Shown here in pieces: positions 1-4,658 of a DNA stretch of 6,076 bases. The notes beneath the pieces were generated by a model. That model saw only the letters and a list, made by a program, of their open reading frames with translations, was not told where the DNA came from and made no database searches. Position numbers and translations under genes: made by a program. The stretch spans positions 1 through 6,076 of the forward strand of contig CAJFUT010000293.1 of assembly GCA_904420255.1 (NCBI GenBank). The letters run 5' to 3'. Origin of the DNA: an uncultured Angelakisella sp. GTDB taxonomy: Bacteria > Bacillota > Clostridia > Oscillospirales > Ruminococcaceae. Each line of letters starts with the position of its first letter. Within the stretch, counting starts at the first letter, position 1.

Positions 1-802
1 GAAGCCCGGCGGGAAAAGCACCCTGGTGAAGCAGGGGGACCTGCTGACGGTGGCGCTGCCGGACCCGGTGGAGCTGGAGGTGCTGCCGGAGGAGATTCCT
101 CTAGACATTGTTTACGAGGACGGCTGGCTCCTGGTTGTCAACAAACCCAAGGGGATGGTGGTCCATCCTGCCCCGGGGAACTACACTGGGACCCTGGTGA
201 ACGCCCTGCTGTGGCACTGCCGGGGCAGCCTCTCCGGCATCAACGGGGTGATCCGTCCCGGCATCGTCCACCGCATCGACAAGGACACCAGCGGCCTGCT
301 GATTGTCGCCAAAAACGACAGGGCCCATCAGGCTCTGGCGGAGCAGATAAAGGCGCACACCTTTACACGGGAATATGAGGCCATTGTCCATGGGCATTTC
401 CGGGAGTCCTCCTTCACGGTGGACGCCCCCATCGGGCGCAGCCCCGGGGACCGGAAAAAAATGGCGGTGACCGCCAAAAATTCCCGGAACGCCGTCACCC
501 ATGTGGAGGTGCTGGAGGAGCTGCCGGGCTTTTCCCGCATCCGGTGCCGGCTGGAAACCGGGCGCACCCATCAGATCCGGGTCCATCTGGCCTATCTGGG
601 GCACCCGGTGCTGGGGGACGTGGTCTACGGGCCCAAAAAGCCCGCTCTGGATACCCGCGGCCAGTGCCTTCACGCCCGGACCATCGGGTTTATCCATCCC
701 GGCACCGGGGAGGAGTTGTTCTTTTCCTCGTCCCTGCCGGATTACTTCACCACGGCCCTGGAAACCCTCCGGGCCCGGCAGGCGGGGCCGCCCCGCCGGT
801 GA
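1..802 (+). CDS. RluA/RluD-family 23S rRNA pseudouridine synthase (5' end missing)
   Basis: This enzyme isomerises specific uridines in RNA to pseudouridine; RluD-type members act on the large ribosomal subunit RNA. The visible part (266 residues, reading from base 2) begins in the end of an S4-like RNA-binding domain (KQGDLLTVALP) and then enters the catalytic domain. Seen directly are the family block IPLDIVYEDGWLLVVNKP, then MVVHPAPGNYTGTLVNALL, and the catalytic motif HRIDKDTSGLL with the active-site Asp codon at 278-280. Further on are GRTHQIRVHLAYLGHPVLGD and a C-terminal end typical of the family. Full-length relatives are about 300 residues, so roughly 35-45 residues lie upstream of the window. 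The GTG at 26 is inside the gene and is not the start. In many Firmicutes the signal peptidase II gene lies just upstream, which is untested here. The transketolase gene follows after 28 bases with no promoter visible, so they probably share a transcript. The family call is firm; RluD (YlyB-like) rather than another paralogue is likely but not proven. Confidence 0.95.
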   Translation, partial: KPGGKSTLVKQGDLLTVALPDPVELEVLPEEIPLDIVYEDGWLLVVNKPKGMVVHPAPGNYTGTLVNALLWHCRGSLSGINGVIRPGIVHRIDKDTSGLLIVAKNDRAHQALAEQIKAHTFTREYEAIVHGHFRESSFTVDAPIGRSPGDRKKMAVTAKNSRNAVTHVEVLEELPGFSRIRCRLETGRTHQIRVHLAYLGHPVLGDVVYGPKKPALDTRGQCLHARTIGFIHPGTGEELFFSSSLPDYFTTALETLRARQAGPPRR

Positions 803-830
803 GAGAAGGTTTTTCAAAGGAGGAAATCAG

Positions 831-1667
831 ATGAACGACCAAAAGCGCAGGCGCCTGGCAAAGGCGGCGAACCATGTGAGAAAAGGCATCCTGGAGGAGG
901 TATACGCCGCCCAGTCCGGGCATCCCGGCGGCTCCCTTTCCATCGCCGACATTATGACCTATCTTTACCAGGAGGAGCTGCGGGTGGATCCCGCCAATCC
1001 CCGCTGGGAGGACCGGGACCGGCTGGTCCTCTCCAAGGGCCATGTCTGCCCCGCTCTCTACGCCGCCCTGGCCCAGAAGGGCTTCTTCCCCGAGGAGGAG
1101 CTAAAAACCTTCCGCCGGGTGGGCTCTCGGCTCCAGGGCCACCCGGACCTGAACAAGGCCCCCGGGGTGGATTTCACCGCCGGCAGCCTGGGGCAGGGGG
1201 TTTCCGCCGCCGCCGGCATGGCCCTGGCGGGAAAGATCAACCGGAAGGATTACCGGGTCTACGCCATCCTGGGGGATGGGGAGCTCCAGGAGGGGGAGGT
1301 TTGGGAATCCGCCATGTTCTCCGCCCACTATAAACTGGATAACCTCTGCTACATCATCGACAACAACGGCCTTCAGATCGACGGCGATATCCGGGACGTC
1401 TGCTCCCCTTATCCCATCGATGAGAAATTCGCCGCCTTCGGCTTCCATGTCATCAACATCGACGGCCACAATTTTGATGAGATCGAGGAGGCCCTGGCCC
1501 AGGCCAAAACGGTGAAGGGGAAGCCCACCGCCATCATCGCCAAGACGGTGAAGGGGAAGGGGATTTCCTTTATGGAAAACAACGCCGCCTGGCACGGCGC
1601 CGCCCCCAACGCCCAGCAGTATGAAACCGCGCTGGCGGACCTGGAAAAAATCGAGGAGGTGCTGTGA
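831..1667 (+). CDS. Transketolase, N-terminal subunit (split transketolase)
   Basis: This is the thiamine diphosphate-binding (PP) half of transketolase, which moves two-carbon units between sugar phosphates in the non-oxidative pentose phosphate pathway in the cytoplasm. The product is 278 residues. SGHPGGSLS (about 29-37) carries the conserved His near the cofactor, and SKGH (68-71) and GSLGQG (about 118-123) are typical of the family. The GDGE at 148-151 followed by NN at 178-179 is the classical ThDP/metal-binding signature. Near the end, AKTVKGKG and the NNAAWHG stretch also match transketolases. The ATG at 831 is chosen because AAAGGAGG (816-823) lies 7 bases upstream and the homology begins there; the longer open frame from 501 is a shadow of the preceding gene. 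The protein stops where the PP domain ends, and the partner subunit starts 2 bases after the stop codon. Such split transketolases are well known in Clostridia and Archaea, so this is not a broken gene. Confidence 0.96.
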   Translation: MNDQKRRRLAKAANHVRKGILEEVYAAQSGHPGGSLSIADIMTYLYQEELRVDPANPRWEDRDRLVLSKGHVCPALYAALAQKGFFPEEELKTFRRVGSRLQGHPDLNKAPGVDFTAGSLGQGVSAAAGMALAGKINRKDYRVYAILGDGELQEGEVWESAMFSAHYKLDNLCYIIDNNGLQIDGDIRDVCSPYPIDEKFAAFGFHVINIDGHNFDEIEEALAQAKTVKGKPTAIIAKTVKGKGISFMENNAAWHGAAPNAQQYETALADLEKIEEVL

Positions 1668-1669
1668 CC

Positions 1670-2617
1670 ATGGCGGAAATGATGAAAAAAGCCACCCGGG
1701 AAAGCTACGGCGAAGCCCTGGCCAAGCTGGCGGAGATCAATGATAAGGTGATCGTCTTTGACGCCGACCTGGCGGGGGCCACCAAGACCGGCATTTTCAA
1801 AAAGGCCTGCCCGGAGCGGTTCTTTGACTGCGGCATCGCCGAGGCCAACATGATGGTGGCGGCGGCCGGGGCTTCCACCTGCGGCCTCATCCCCTTCGCC
1901 AGCACCTTCGCCATGTTCGCGGCGGGGCGGGCCTTTGAGCAGGTTCGGAACTCCATCGGCTATCCCCACCTCAACGTCAAAATCGGCGCCACCCACGCGG
2001 GGGTTTCGGTGGGGGAGGACGGCGCCACCCACCAGTGCAACGAGGACATCGCCCTGATGCGCACCATCCCCGGCATGACCATCATCAACCCCGCCGATGA
2101 TGTGGAGGCCCAGGCGGCTGTGATGGCGGCGGCCCAGTATATGGGGCCGGTGTACCTGCGGTTTGGGCGGCTGGCGGCGCCTGTCTTCAACGGCCCGGAC
2201 TACAAATTTGAGATGGGGAAGGGGGTCACCCTCCGGGAGGGGAAGGACCTCACCATCATCGCCACCGGCATCCTGGTCTATGAGGCCCTGATGGCGGCGG
2301 AGGCCCTGGCCGGGGAGGGGATCGACGCCCGGGTCATTAACATCCACACCATCAAGCCTCTGGACACCCAGCTGGTCCTCCAGGCCGCCAGGGAAACGGG
2401 GGTGCTGGTCACCGCCGAGGAGCATTCCGTCATCGGGGGCCTTGGCGCCGCGGTGCTGGAGGCCATTTCGGAGGAATGCCCGGTGCCGGTGGTCCGGGTG
2501 GGCATCAAGGATACCTTCGGCCACTCCGGCAAGGGCGCGGAGCTGCTGAAGGAATACGGCCTCTGCCGGGAGAACATCGCCACCGAGGCCAAGCGGGCCC
2601 TGAAGCTGAAAAAATAA
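1670..2617 (+). CDS. Transketolase, C-terminal subunit (split transketolase)
   Basis: This is the pyrimidine-binding (Pyr) plus C-terminal domain half of transketolase, expected to form the active enzyme with the product of the preceding gene. The product is 315 residues. FDADLAGAT (about 30-38) starts the Pyr domain. CGIAEANM has Glu58, the residue that in this family activates the ThDP aminopyrimidine ring, and THAGVSVGEDGATHQ (108-122) is a strong family block. The C-terminal domain contains TGVLVTAEEHSVIGGLG. I prefer the ATG at 1670, which has GAGGAGG (1653-1659) 10 bases upstream. A GTG at 1664 overlapping the previous stop and an ATG at 1679 are possible alternatives. The ribosome binding site lies inside the end of the N-subunit gene, which suggests coupled translation and balanced amounts of both halves. 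The 1-deoxyxylulose-5-phosphate synthase family is related, but that enzyme is normally a single chain. The gene is followed by a GC-rich hairpin terminator. Confidence 0.95.
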   Translation: MAEMMKKATRESYGEALAKLAEINDKVIVFDADLAGATKTGIFKKACPERFFDCGIAEANMMVAAAGASTCGLIPFASTFAMFAAGRAFEQVRNSIGYPHLNVKIGATHAGVSVGEDGATHQCNEDIALMRTIPGMTIINPADDVEAQAAVMAAAQYMGPVYLRFGRLAAPVFNGPDYKFEMGKGVTLREGKDLTIIATGILVYEALMAAEALAGEGIDARVINIHTIKPLDTQLVLQAARETGVLVTAEEHSVIGGLGAAVLEAISEECPVPVVRVGIKDTFGHSGKGAELLKEYGLCRENIATEAKRALKLKK

Positions 2618-2631
2618 GCGGAAACGGCGCG

Positions 2632-2669
2632 GGTCCCCCGCACCCGGAGCGGGGTGCGGGGGACCTTTT
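2632..2669 (+). terminator. Intrinsic terminator after the transketolase genes
   Basis: Bases 2632-2645 and 2652-2665 form a perfect 14-bp, GC-rich stem with a 6-base loop, followed by TTTT and then G. It lies 15 bases past the transketolase stop codon. The U-tract is short, so some read-through into the next gene is plausible. Confidence 0.85.
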
Positions 2670-2690
2670 GGCTGGGAAGGAGGGGAAGGA

Positions 2691-3038
2691 ATGGGAAAAA
2701 GACGGATGCTGGAAATCGTCCTTGCCTTTTTGATGCTCTCCCTCGGGATGCTGATGGGCTGGCGCGCCCTGTTCGACCCCACTTTCCTTCCTCGGCGGAG
2801 CGTCCCGCTGGAGAGCCTGACGCTGGAGGAATTCCTGAAGCTCAGCTCCACCAACCTCAACACCGCCACCCTGGAAGAGCTGATGGAGCTGCCGGAAATC
2901 GGCGAGGCGCTGGCCCGGCGCATCCTGGAATACCGGGTGGAAAACGGCGGCTTTTCCTCGGTGGAGGAGCTGCTGGAGGTTTACGGCATCGGGGAAAAGC
3001 GGCTGGAGGCGGTGCGGAAATACGTCTATGTGGAATGA
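2691..3038 (+). CDS. Membrane-anchored helix-hairpin-helix protein (ComEA-type domain)
   Basis: The product is 115 residues. A short basic N-terminus (MGKRR) is followed by a hydrophobic segment at about 7-24, so the protein is probably anchored in the membrane with the rest outside, or possibly secreted. After a linker, residues 55-111 form a tandem helix-hairpin-helix unit: NLNTATLEELMELPEIGEALARR-type first motif, then FSSVEELLEVYGIGEKRLEAV-like second motif, each with the G-hG hairpin that contacts DNA backbone. This is the same domain as in ComEA, the DNA receptor of competence, but ComEA is longer and usually sits next to comEC, which is not seen here, so a role in DNA uptake is only a possibility. 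The start is supported by AAGGAGGG (2677-2684) about 7 bases upstream. The gene begins 21 bases after the transketolase terminator, leaving no room for a separate promoter in that gap. Its stop codon lies 3 bases from the stop of the convergent minus-strand gene. Confidence 0.88.
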   Translation: MGKRRMLEIVLAFLMLSLGMLMGWRALFDPTFLPRRSVPLESLTLEEFLKLSSTNLNTATLEELMELPEIGEALARRILEYRVENGGFSSVEELLEVYGIGEKRLEAVRKYVYVE

Positions 3039-3041
3039 AGG

Positions 3042-3251
3042 CTATTTATGGTTTTCCTCCACCCGGCGCTTGGCATCCTCCACCGCCAGGAGGGTTTCTT
3101 CCTTGGGGCCGTTCTCCTGGGGAACGTCGTATTGGGTCAGGGCGTTGGTGGCGTAGGCGTGGCCCAGGTGCTCCTTCTGATCGATTTTGGCCTGATTGCC
3201 ATGGAGATAAATGGTCTGGTCCTTTTTATTCTTTTCCTTTTTCTGGCGCAT
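3042..3251 (-). CDS. Small highly charged protein of unknown function
   Basis: This gene encodes 69 residues. The N-terminus is very rich in Lys (MRQKKEKNKKD), the middle is rich in His, Gln and Asn, and the C-terminus has an acidic/basic helix ending VEDAKRRVEENHK. There is no signal peptide, membrane segment or Cys, and the protein is probably largely disordered. The gene is supported by position: it follows the 141-residue gene by 25 bases on the same strand, with AGGAAAGG (plus-strand 3261-3268) about 9 bases before the ATG. The C-terminal pattern (V, then AK, then V-E-N-K) faintly recalls small clostridial spore-surface proteins of the DUF3787 type, but I made this comparison from memory and it is weak. 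Coding is likely; function is not known. Confidence 0.7.
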   Translation of the reverse strand: MRQKKEKNKKDQTIYLHGNQAKIDQKEHLGHAYATNALTQYDVPQENGPKEETLLAVEDAKRRVEENHK

Positions 3252-3276
3252 ATTTCTTTTCCTTTCCTGACGGGTG

Positions 3277-3702
3277 CTACAAATATTTTTTCAGGGTTTC
3301 GATGTTGCGGCGCTGGAGGTTGATCAACTCCTCCCCCAGCTGCCGGACCTGGGGGTCCTCTACCGGGGCGTGGTTCAGCTCCCGGGTCATTTTGGTGATG
3401 CCCATGGTGTCCCCCTTGATGACCATGTCGGCGATATGGGAGGAGGAGTTATCCTGGATGGCGCCCAGCTGCACCCCGGTCCAGATGCCCATTTTGGACA
3501 TGACGCCGGCGTCCGAGGGGTCGATGTGCTTTTGAAGCATCATCTGCTGGGCGCTCCGGGCGATCTGCTCCAGATGGGCCTGGTACGAGGCCAGCTCGGC
3601 GGAAATGTGCCGGTCCTCCACCTTGGGCAGGATGGTTTCAACGGAATAGGCGCCGGTGTTGGCGTTCTGGTAAATCTCCTCCAGGATTTTTTCTTCGTGC
3701 AT
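3277..3702 (-). CDS. Helical (possibly ferritin-like) protein of unknown function
   Basis: The product has 141 residues and is predicted by eye to be almost entirely helical, with amphipathic segments near 2-25, 31-56, 86-110 and 117-140, suggesting a four-helix bundle in the cytoplasm. A conspicuous block near the middle, DNSSSHIADMVIKGDTMGIT (84-103), looks conserved, and I recall similar unnamed proteins in other gut Clostridia. The arrangement resembles ferritin-like proteins of the DUF2383 kind, but I cannot identify a full set of metal ligands (Glu and His residues are present at several helices), so that assignment is an inference. The ATG at 3702 has CAAGAGG (plus-strand 3711-3717) 8 bases upstream. 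It is the first gene of a two-gene unit with the 69-residue gene. I see no convincing sigma-A promoter between it and the divergent tRNA operon. Protein-coding status is well supported; function is unknown. Confidence 0.82.
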   Translation of the reverse strand: MHEEKILEEIYQNANTGAYSVETILPKVEDRHISAELASYQAHLEQIARSAQQMMLQKHIDPSDAGVMSKMGIWTGVQLGAIQDNSSSHIADMVIKGDTMGITKMTRELNHAPVEDPQVRQLGEELINLQRRNIETLKKYL

Positions 3703-3731
3703 GGCAAAAACCTCTTGTTTCTTTTCTTTTG

Positions 3732-3743
3732 GGACGGCCGTCC
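3732..3743. repeat. 12-bp perfect palindrome upstream of the 141-residue gene
   Basis: GGACGGCCGTCC is perfectly self-complementary and lies about 30 bases upstream of the minus-strand start codon, probably in its leader or promoter region. It has no U-tract, so it is not a terminator. It could be a protein-binding site or a chance GC-rich palindrome. Confidence 0.35.
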
Positions 3744-3801
3744 TGCCCCTTTATTCTTTGAGCAAAAAAGGCGGAAATACCTTGGTTTTTCTGTAAAAAA
3801 A

Positions 3802-3819
3802 TTAGCGGAATTCCGTTAA
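3802..3819. repeat. 18-bp near-perfect palindrome between divergent units
   Basis: TTAGCGGAATTCCGTTAA is symmetric except for one base pair position (fourth from each end), with a perfect CGGAATTCCG core at 3806-3815. It ends 6 bases before the -35 box of the tRNA promoter and lies between that operon and the minus-strand two-gene unit. This position suits an operator or activator site, but no regulator can be named. Confidence 0.4.
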
Positions 3820-3825
3820 AATGGG

Positions 3826-3854
3826 TTGACTTTGGGAGACACATATGATAAAAT
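3826..3854 (+). promoter_or_regulatory. Sigma-A-type promoter of the tRNA operon
   Basis: TTGACT (3826-3831) and TAAAAT (3849-3854) are separated by exactly 17 bases, a near-consensus housekeeping promoter. Transcription would start at about 3861, some 50 bases before the first tRNA. It lies in a locally AT-rich stretch, as expected for a strong stable-RNA promoter. Confidence 0.8.
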
Positions 3855-3865
3855 AACATTCGTCG

Positions 3866-3902
3866 CTTGAGGCGCCCAGAATTTCTAAGGAATGCGCTCA
3901 AG
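3866..3902 (+). other. Hairpin in the 5' leader of the tRNA transcript
   Basis: CTTGAG (3866-3871) pairs with CTCAAG (3897-3902), and CGC (3873-3875) with GCG (3894-3896) around one bulged G. Inside, ATTTC (3881-3885) pairs with GGAAT (3889-3893) across a TAA loop. The structure ends 7 bases before tRNA-Val. There is no following U-tract, so it is not an intrinsic terminator. It may affect leader stability or processing. Confidence 0.5.
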
Positions 3903-3909
3903 TTATCTT

Positions 3910-3985
3910 GGGAGCATAGCTCAGCTGGGAGAGCATCTGCCTTACAAGCAGAGGGTCACAGGTTCGAGCCCTGTTGTTCCCACCA
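3910..3985 (+). tRNA. tRNA-Val (anticodon TAC)
   Basis: This 76-base cloverleaf has acceptor GGGAGCA (3910-3916) pairing with TGTTCCC (3975-3981), including one G-U pair. The T-arm is ACAGG/CCTGT around TTCGAGC. The anticodon stem TCTGC/GCAGA encloses loop CTTACAA, with anticodon TAC at 3943-3945, reading Val codons such as GTA. The CCA end is encoded (3983-3985). It is the first gene of the four-tRNA operon. Confidence 0.97.
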
Positions 3986-3993
3986 AACGATAC

Positions 3994-4070
3994 GGCCTGG
4001 TAGTTCAGTTGGTTAGAACGCTAGCCTGTCACGCTAGAGGTCGTGGGTTCGAACCCCATCCAGGTCGCCA
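3994..4070 (+). tRNA. tRNA-Asp (anticodon GTC)
   Basis: This 77-base cloverleaf has acceptor GGCCTGG pairing with CCAGGTC (one G-U pair), discriminator G and encoded CCA (4068-4070). The anticodon stem CTAGC/GCTAG encloses CTGTCAC, with GTC at 4028-4030. The discriminator G and the anticodon GTC are both standard for Asp. It follows tRNA-Val after 8 bases. Confidence 0.97.
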
Positions 4071-4076
4071 TAAAAT

Positions 4077-4152
4077 GGCTCTGTAGCTCAGTTGGTAGAG
4101 CAGGGGACTGAAAATCCCCGTGTCACTGGTTCGATTCCAGTCGGAGCCACCA
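4077..4152 (+). tRNA. tRNA-Phe (anticodon GAA)
   Basis: This 76-base cloverleaf has acceptor GGCTCTG pairing with CGGAGCC (one G-U pair) and encoded ACCA (4149-4152). The anticodon stem GGGGA/TCCCC encloses CTGAAAA, with GAA at 4110-4112. It follows tRNA-Asp after 6 bases, so it needs processing from the common precursor. Confidence 0.97.
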
Positions 4153-4157
4153 TATTC

Positions 4158-4233
4158 GCGGGTTTAGCTCATCTGGTAGAGCGCCACCTTGCCAAGGTGG
4201 AGGTAGCGAGTTCGAGCCTCGTAACCCGCTCCA
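4158..4233 (+). tRNA. tRNA-Gly (anticodon GCC)
   Basis: This 76-base cloverleaf has acceptor GCGGGTT pairing perfectly with AACCCGC, T discriminator and encoded CCA (4231-4233). The anticodon stem CCACC/GGTGG encloses TTGCCAA, with GCC at 4191-4193. It is the last tRNA of the operon; the final A of its CCA is also the first base of the terminator's A-tract. Confidence 0.97.
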
Positions 4234-4237
4234 AAAA

Positions 4238-4270
4238 GAGAAGCACCTCTGAAGAGGTGCTTCTCTTTTT
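4238..4270 (+). terminator. Intrinsic terminator of the tRNA operon
   Basis: GAGAAGCACCTC (4238-4249) pairs perfectly with GAGGTGCTTCTC (4254-4265) across a TGAA tetraloop, followed by TTTTT (4266-4270). The A-tract at 4233-4237 mirrors the T-tract, so the hairpin could also work on the minus strand. It begins 5 bases after the CCA of tRNA-Gly. Confidence 0.93.
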
Positions 4271-4491
4271 CGAGCGCCCGCTGCGGCGGGGTCTCCGCTC
4301 CCTTCGGTCGCTCTACGTGTGGTAGGGAACCTACGGTTCCCCCCCACACGCCCCCCTCCCTAAAAACACAGCCGAAAGAGTTTCTGTCGGCTCGCCTGCT
4401 CGGCTTGCAAGCGCCCTCGCGACGGCTCGCTGCCGCCGTCACCTTTTTGCGGACGCTAGTGCCCGAAACTTGCCACCCTGCCAAAAGAGCG
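4271..4491. other. Non-coding stretch rich in inverted repeats
   Basis: I find no credible gene here; open frames lack ribosome binding sites and family likeness, and several cross the tRNAs. Instead there is a series of inverted repeats. GAGCG (4272-4276)/CGCTC (4309-4313) encloses CCCGC/GCGGG (4277-4290). CGTGTGG/CCACACG (4316-4322, 4344-4350) encloses GGGAACC/GGTTCCC (4325-4331, 4335-4341). AGCCGA/TCGGCT pair at 4370-4392. GCTTGCAAGC (4403-4412) is palindromic, and GACGGC/GCCGTC pair at 4421-4440. This could be a structured RNA made by read-through, a repeated intergenic element, or the remains of one. No promoter is evident inside it. Confidence 0.5.
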
Positions 4492-4518
4492 AGCACCCTA
4501 TTGGGTGCTTTTCTTTTT
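4492..4518 (+). terminator. Second intrinsic terminator
   Basis: AGCACCC (4492-4498) and GGGTGCT (4503-4509) form a 7-bp stem with a TATT loop, followed by TTTCTTTTT (4510-4518). No gene lies directly upstream; it would end any transcript passing the tRNA terminator or made from the repeat-rich stretch. Confidence 0.85.
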
Positions 4519-4533
4519 GGAGCGCAAATATTC

Positions 4534-4577
4534 CCGGACGGACTTTCCTCAGGGAAGGCTTCCTGTCCGGCTTTTTT
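4534..4577 (+). terminator. Third intrinsic terminator, just before the repressor promoter
   Basis: CCGGACGGA (4534-4542) pairs with TCC-T-GTCCGG (4561-4570, one bulged T). An inner stem CTTTCC/GGGAAG (4543-4548, 4552-4557) is capped by TCA. It is followed by C and TTTTTT (4572-4577). It ends 8 bases before the -35 box of the next operon and so insulates the repressor gene from upstream transcription. Confidence 0.87.
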
Positions 4578-4585
4578 GACCCCCC

Positions 4586-4615
4586 TTGACAACGGGAGGT
4601 TTATTGTGATAAACT
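4586..4615 (+). promoter_or_regulatory. Promoter of the repressor-peptidase operon
   Basis: A perfect -35 box TTGACA (4586-4591) is followed after 18 bases by TAAACT (4610-4615), with TG one base before it (4607-4608) as in an extended -10 element. The -10 box lies in the first operator dyad, which fits repression by blocking RNA polymerase. Transcription would start near 4622. Confidence 0.7.
4599..4614. promoter_or_regulatory. Candidate BlaI-family operator, site 1
   Basis: GTTTATTGTGATAAAC is a perfect dyad with 6-bp arms and a 4-base centre (GTTTAT-N4-ATAAAC), overlapping the -10 box. BlaI/MecI repressors bind short dyads at their own promoter, classically TACA-N2-TGTA; the spacing and sequence here differ. 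Assignment to the adjacent repressor is an inference from position. Confidence 0.7.
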
Positions 4616-4626
4616 CATTTTACAAG

Positions 4627-4642
4627 GTCTATCATAATAAAC
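4627..4642. promoter_or_regulatory. Candidate BlaI-family operator, site 2
   Basis: GTCTATCATAATAAAC has the same dyad as site 1 with one arm mismatch, and its centre is 28 bases downstream. It lies between the likely transcription start and the ribosome binding site. Together the two sites also form a larger inverted repeat, 4597-4611 with 4630-4644, with one mismatch in 15. Confidence 0.68.
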
Positions 4643-4658
4643 CTTTCGGAGGTGCCTC

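Noticed and set aside
831..2617. Transketolase broken by a frameshift into two genes
   Set aside because: Each half has its own start codon and strong ribosome binding site, and the split falls exactly between the PP and Pyr domains, as in known two-subunit transketolases.
1409..2923. Minus-strand open frame of 504 residues opposite the transketolase and helix-hairpin-helix genes
   Set aside because: It spans two real genes and a terminator on the other strand. Its Gly/His/Asp/Pro-rich composition is the mirror of GC-rich codons, with no recognisable domain.
2654..3535. Plus-strand open frame of 293 residues
   Set aside because: It is out of frame with the helix-hairpin-helix gene and runs antisense through the two minus-strand genes. 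Its sequence is Gly/Pro/Arg-rich without a domain.
3703..3830. Possible sporulation-sigma or sigma-A promoter for the minus-strand two-gene unit
   Set aside because: AT-rich pieces exist (for example around 3755-3775 and 3790-3800), but no pair of boxes fits any consensus with correct spacing, so I did not annotate one.
4077..4233. tRNA genes as an integration site for a mobile element
   Set aside because: No integrase gene and no repeated tRNA 3' end (attachment-site duplicate) is visible downstream within the window.
3892..4325. Plus-strand open frames of 64 and 77 residues over the tRNA genes (GSIAQLGEHLPYKQ and similar)
   Set aside because: They are translations of the tRNAs themselves. 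Peptides of this kind are well-known false genes in databases, and no ribosome binding site supports them.
4123..4592. Minus-strand open frames of 74 and 142 residues running across tRNA-Phe/tRNA-Gly and the repeat-rich stretch
   Set aside because: They are antisense to tRNAs (endings such as RLESNQ and GKVALYQMS are typical of this artefact), cross terminators and have no family likeness.
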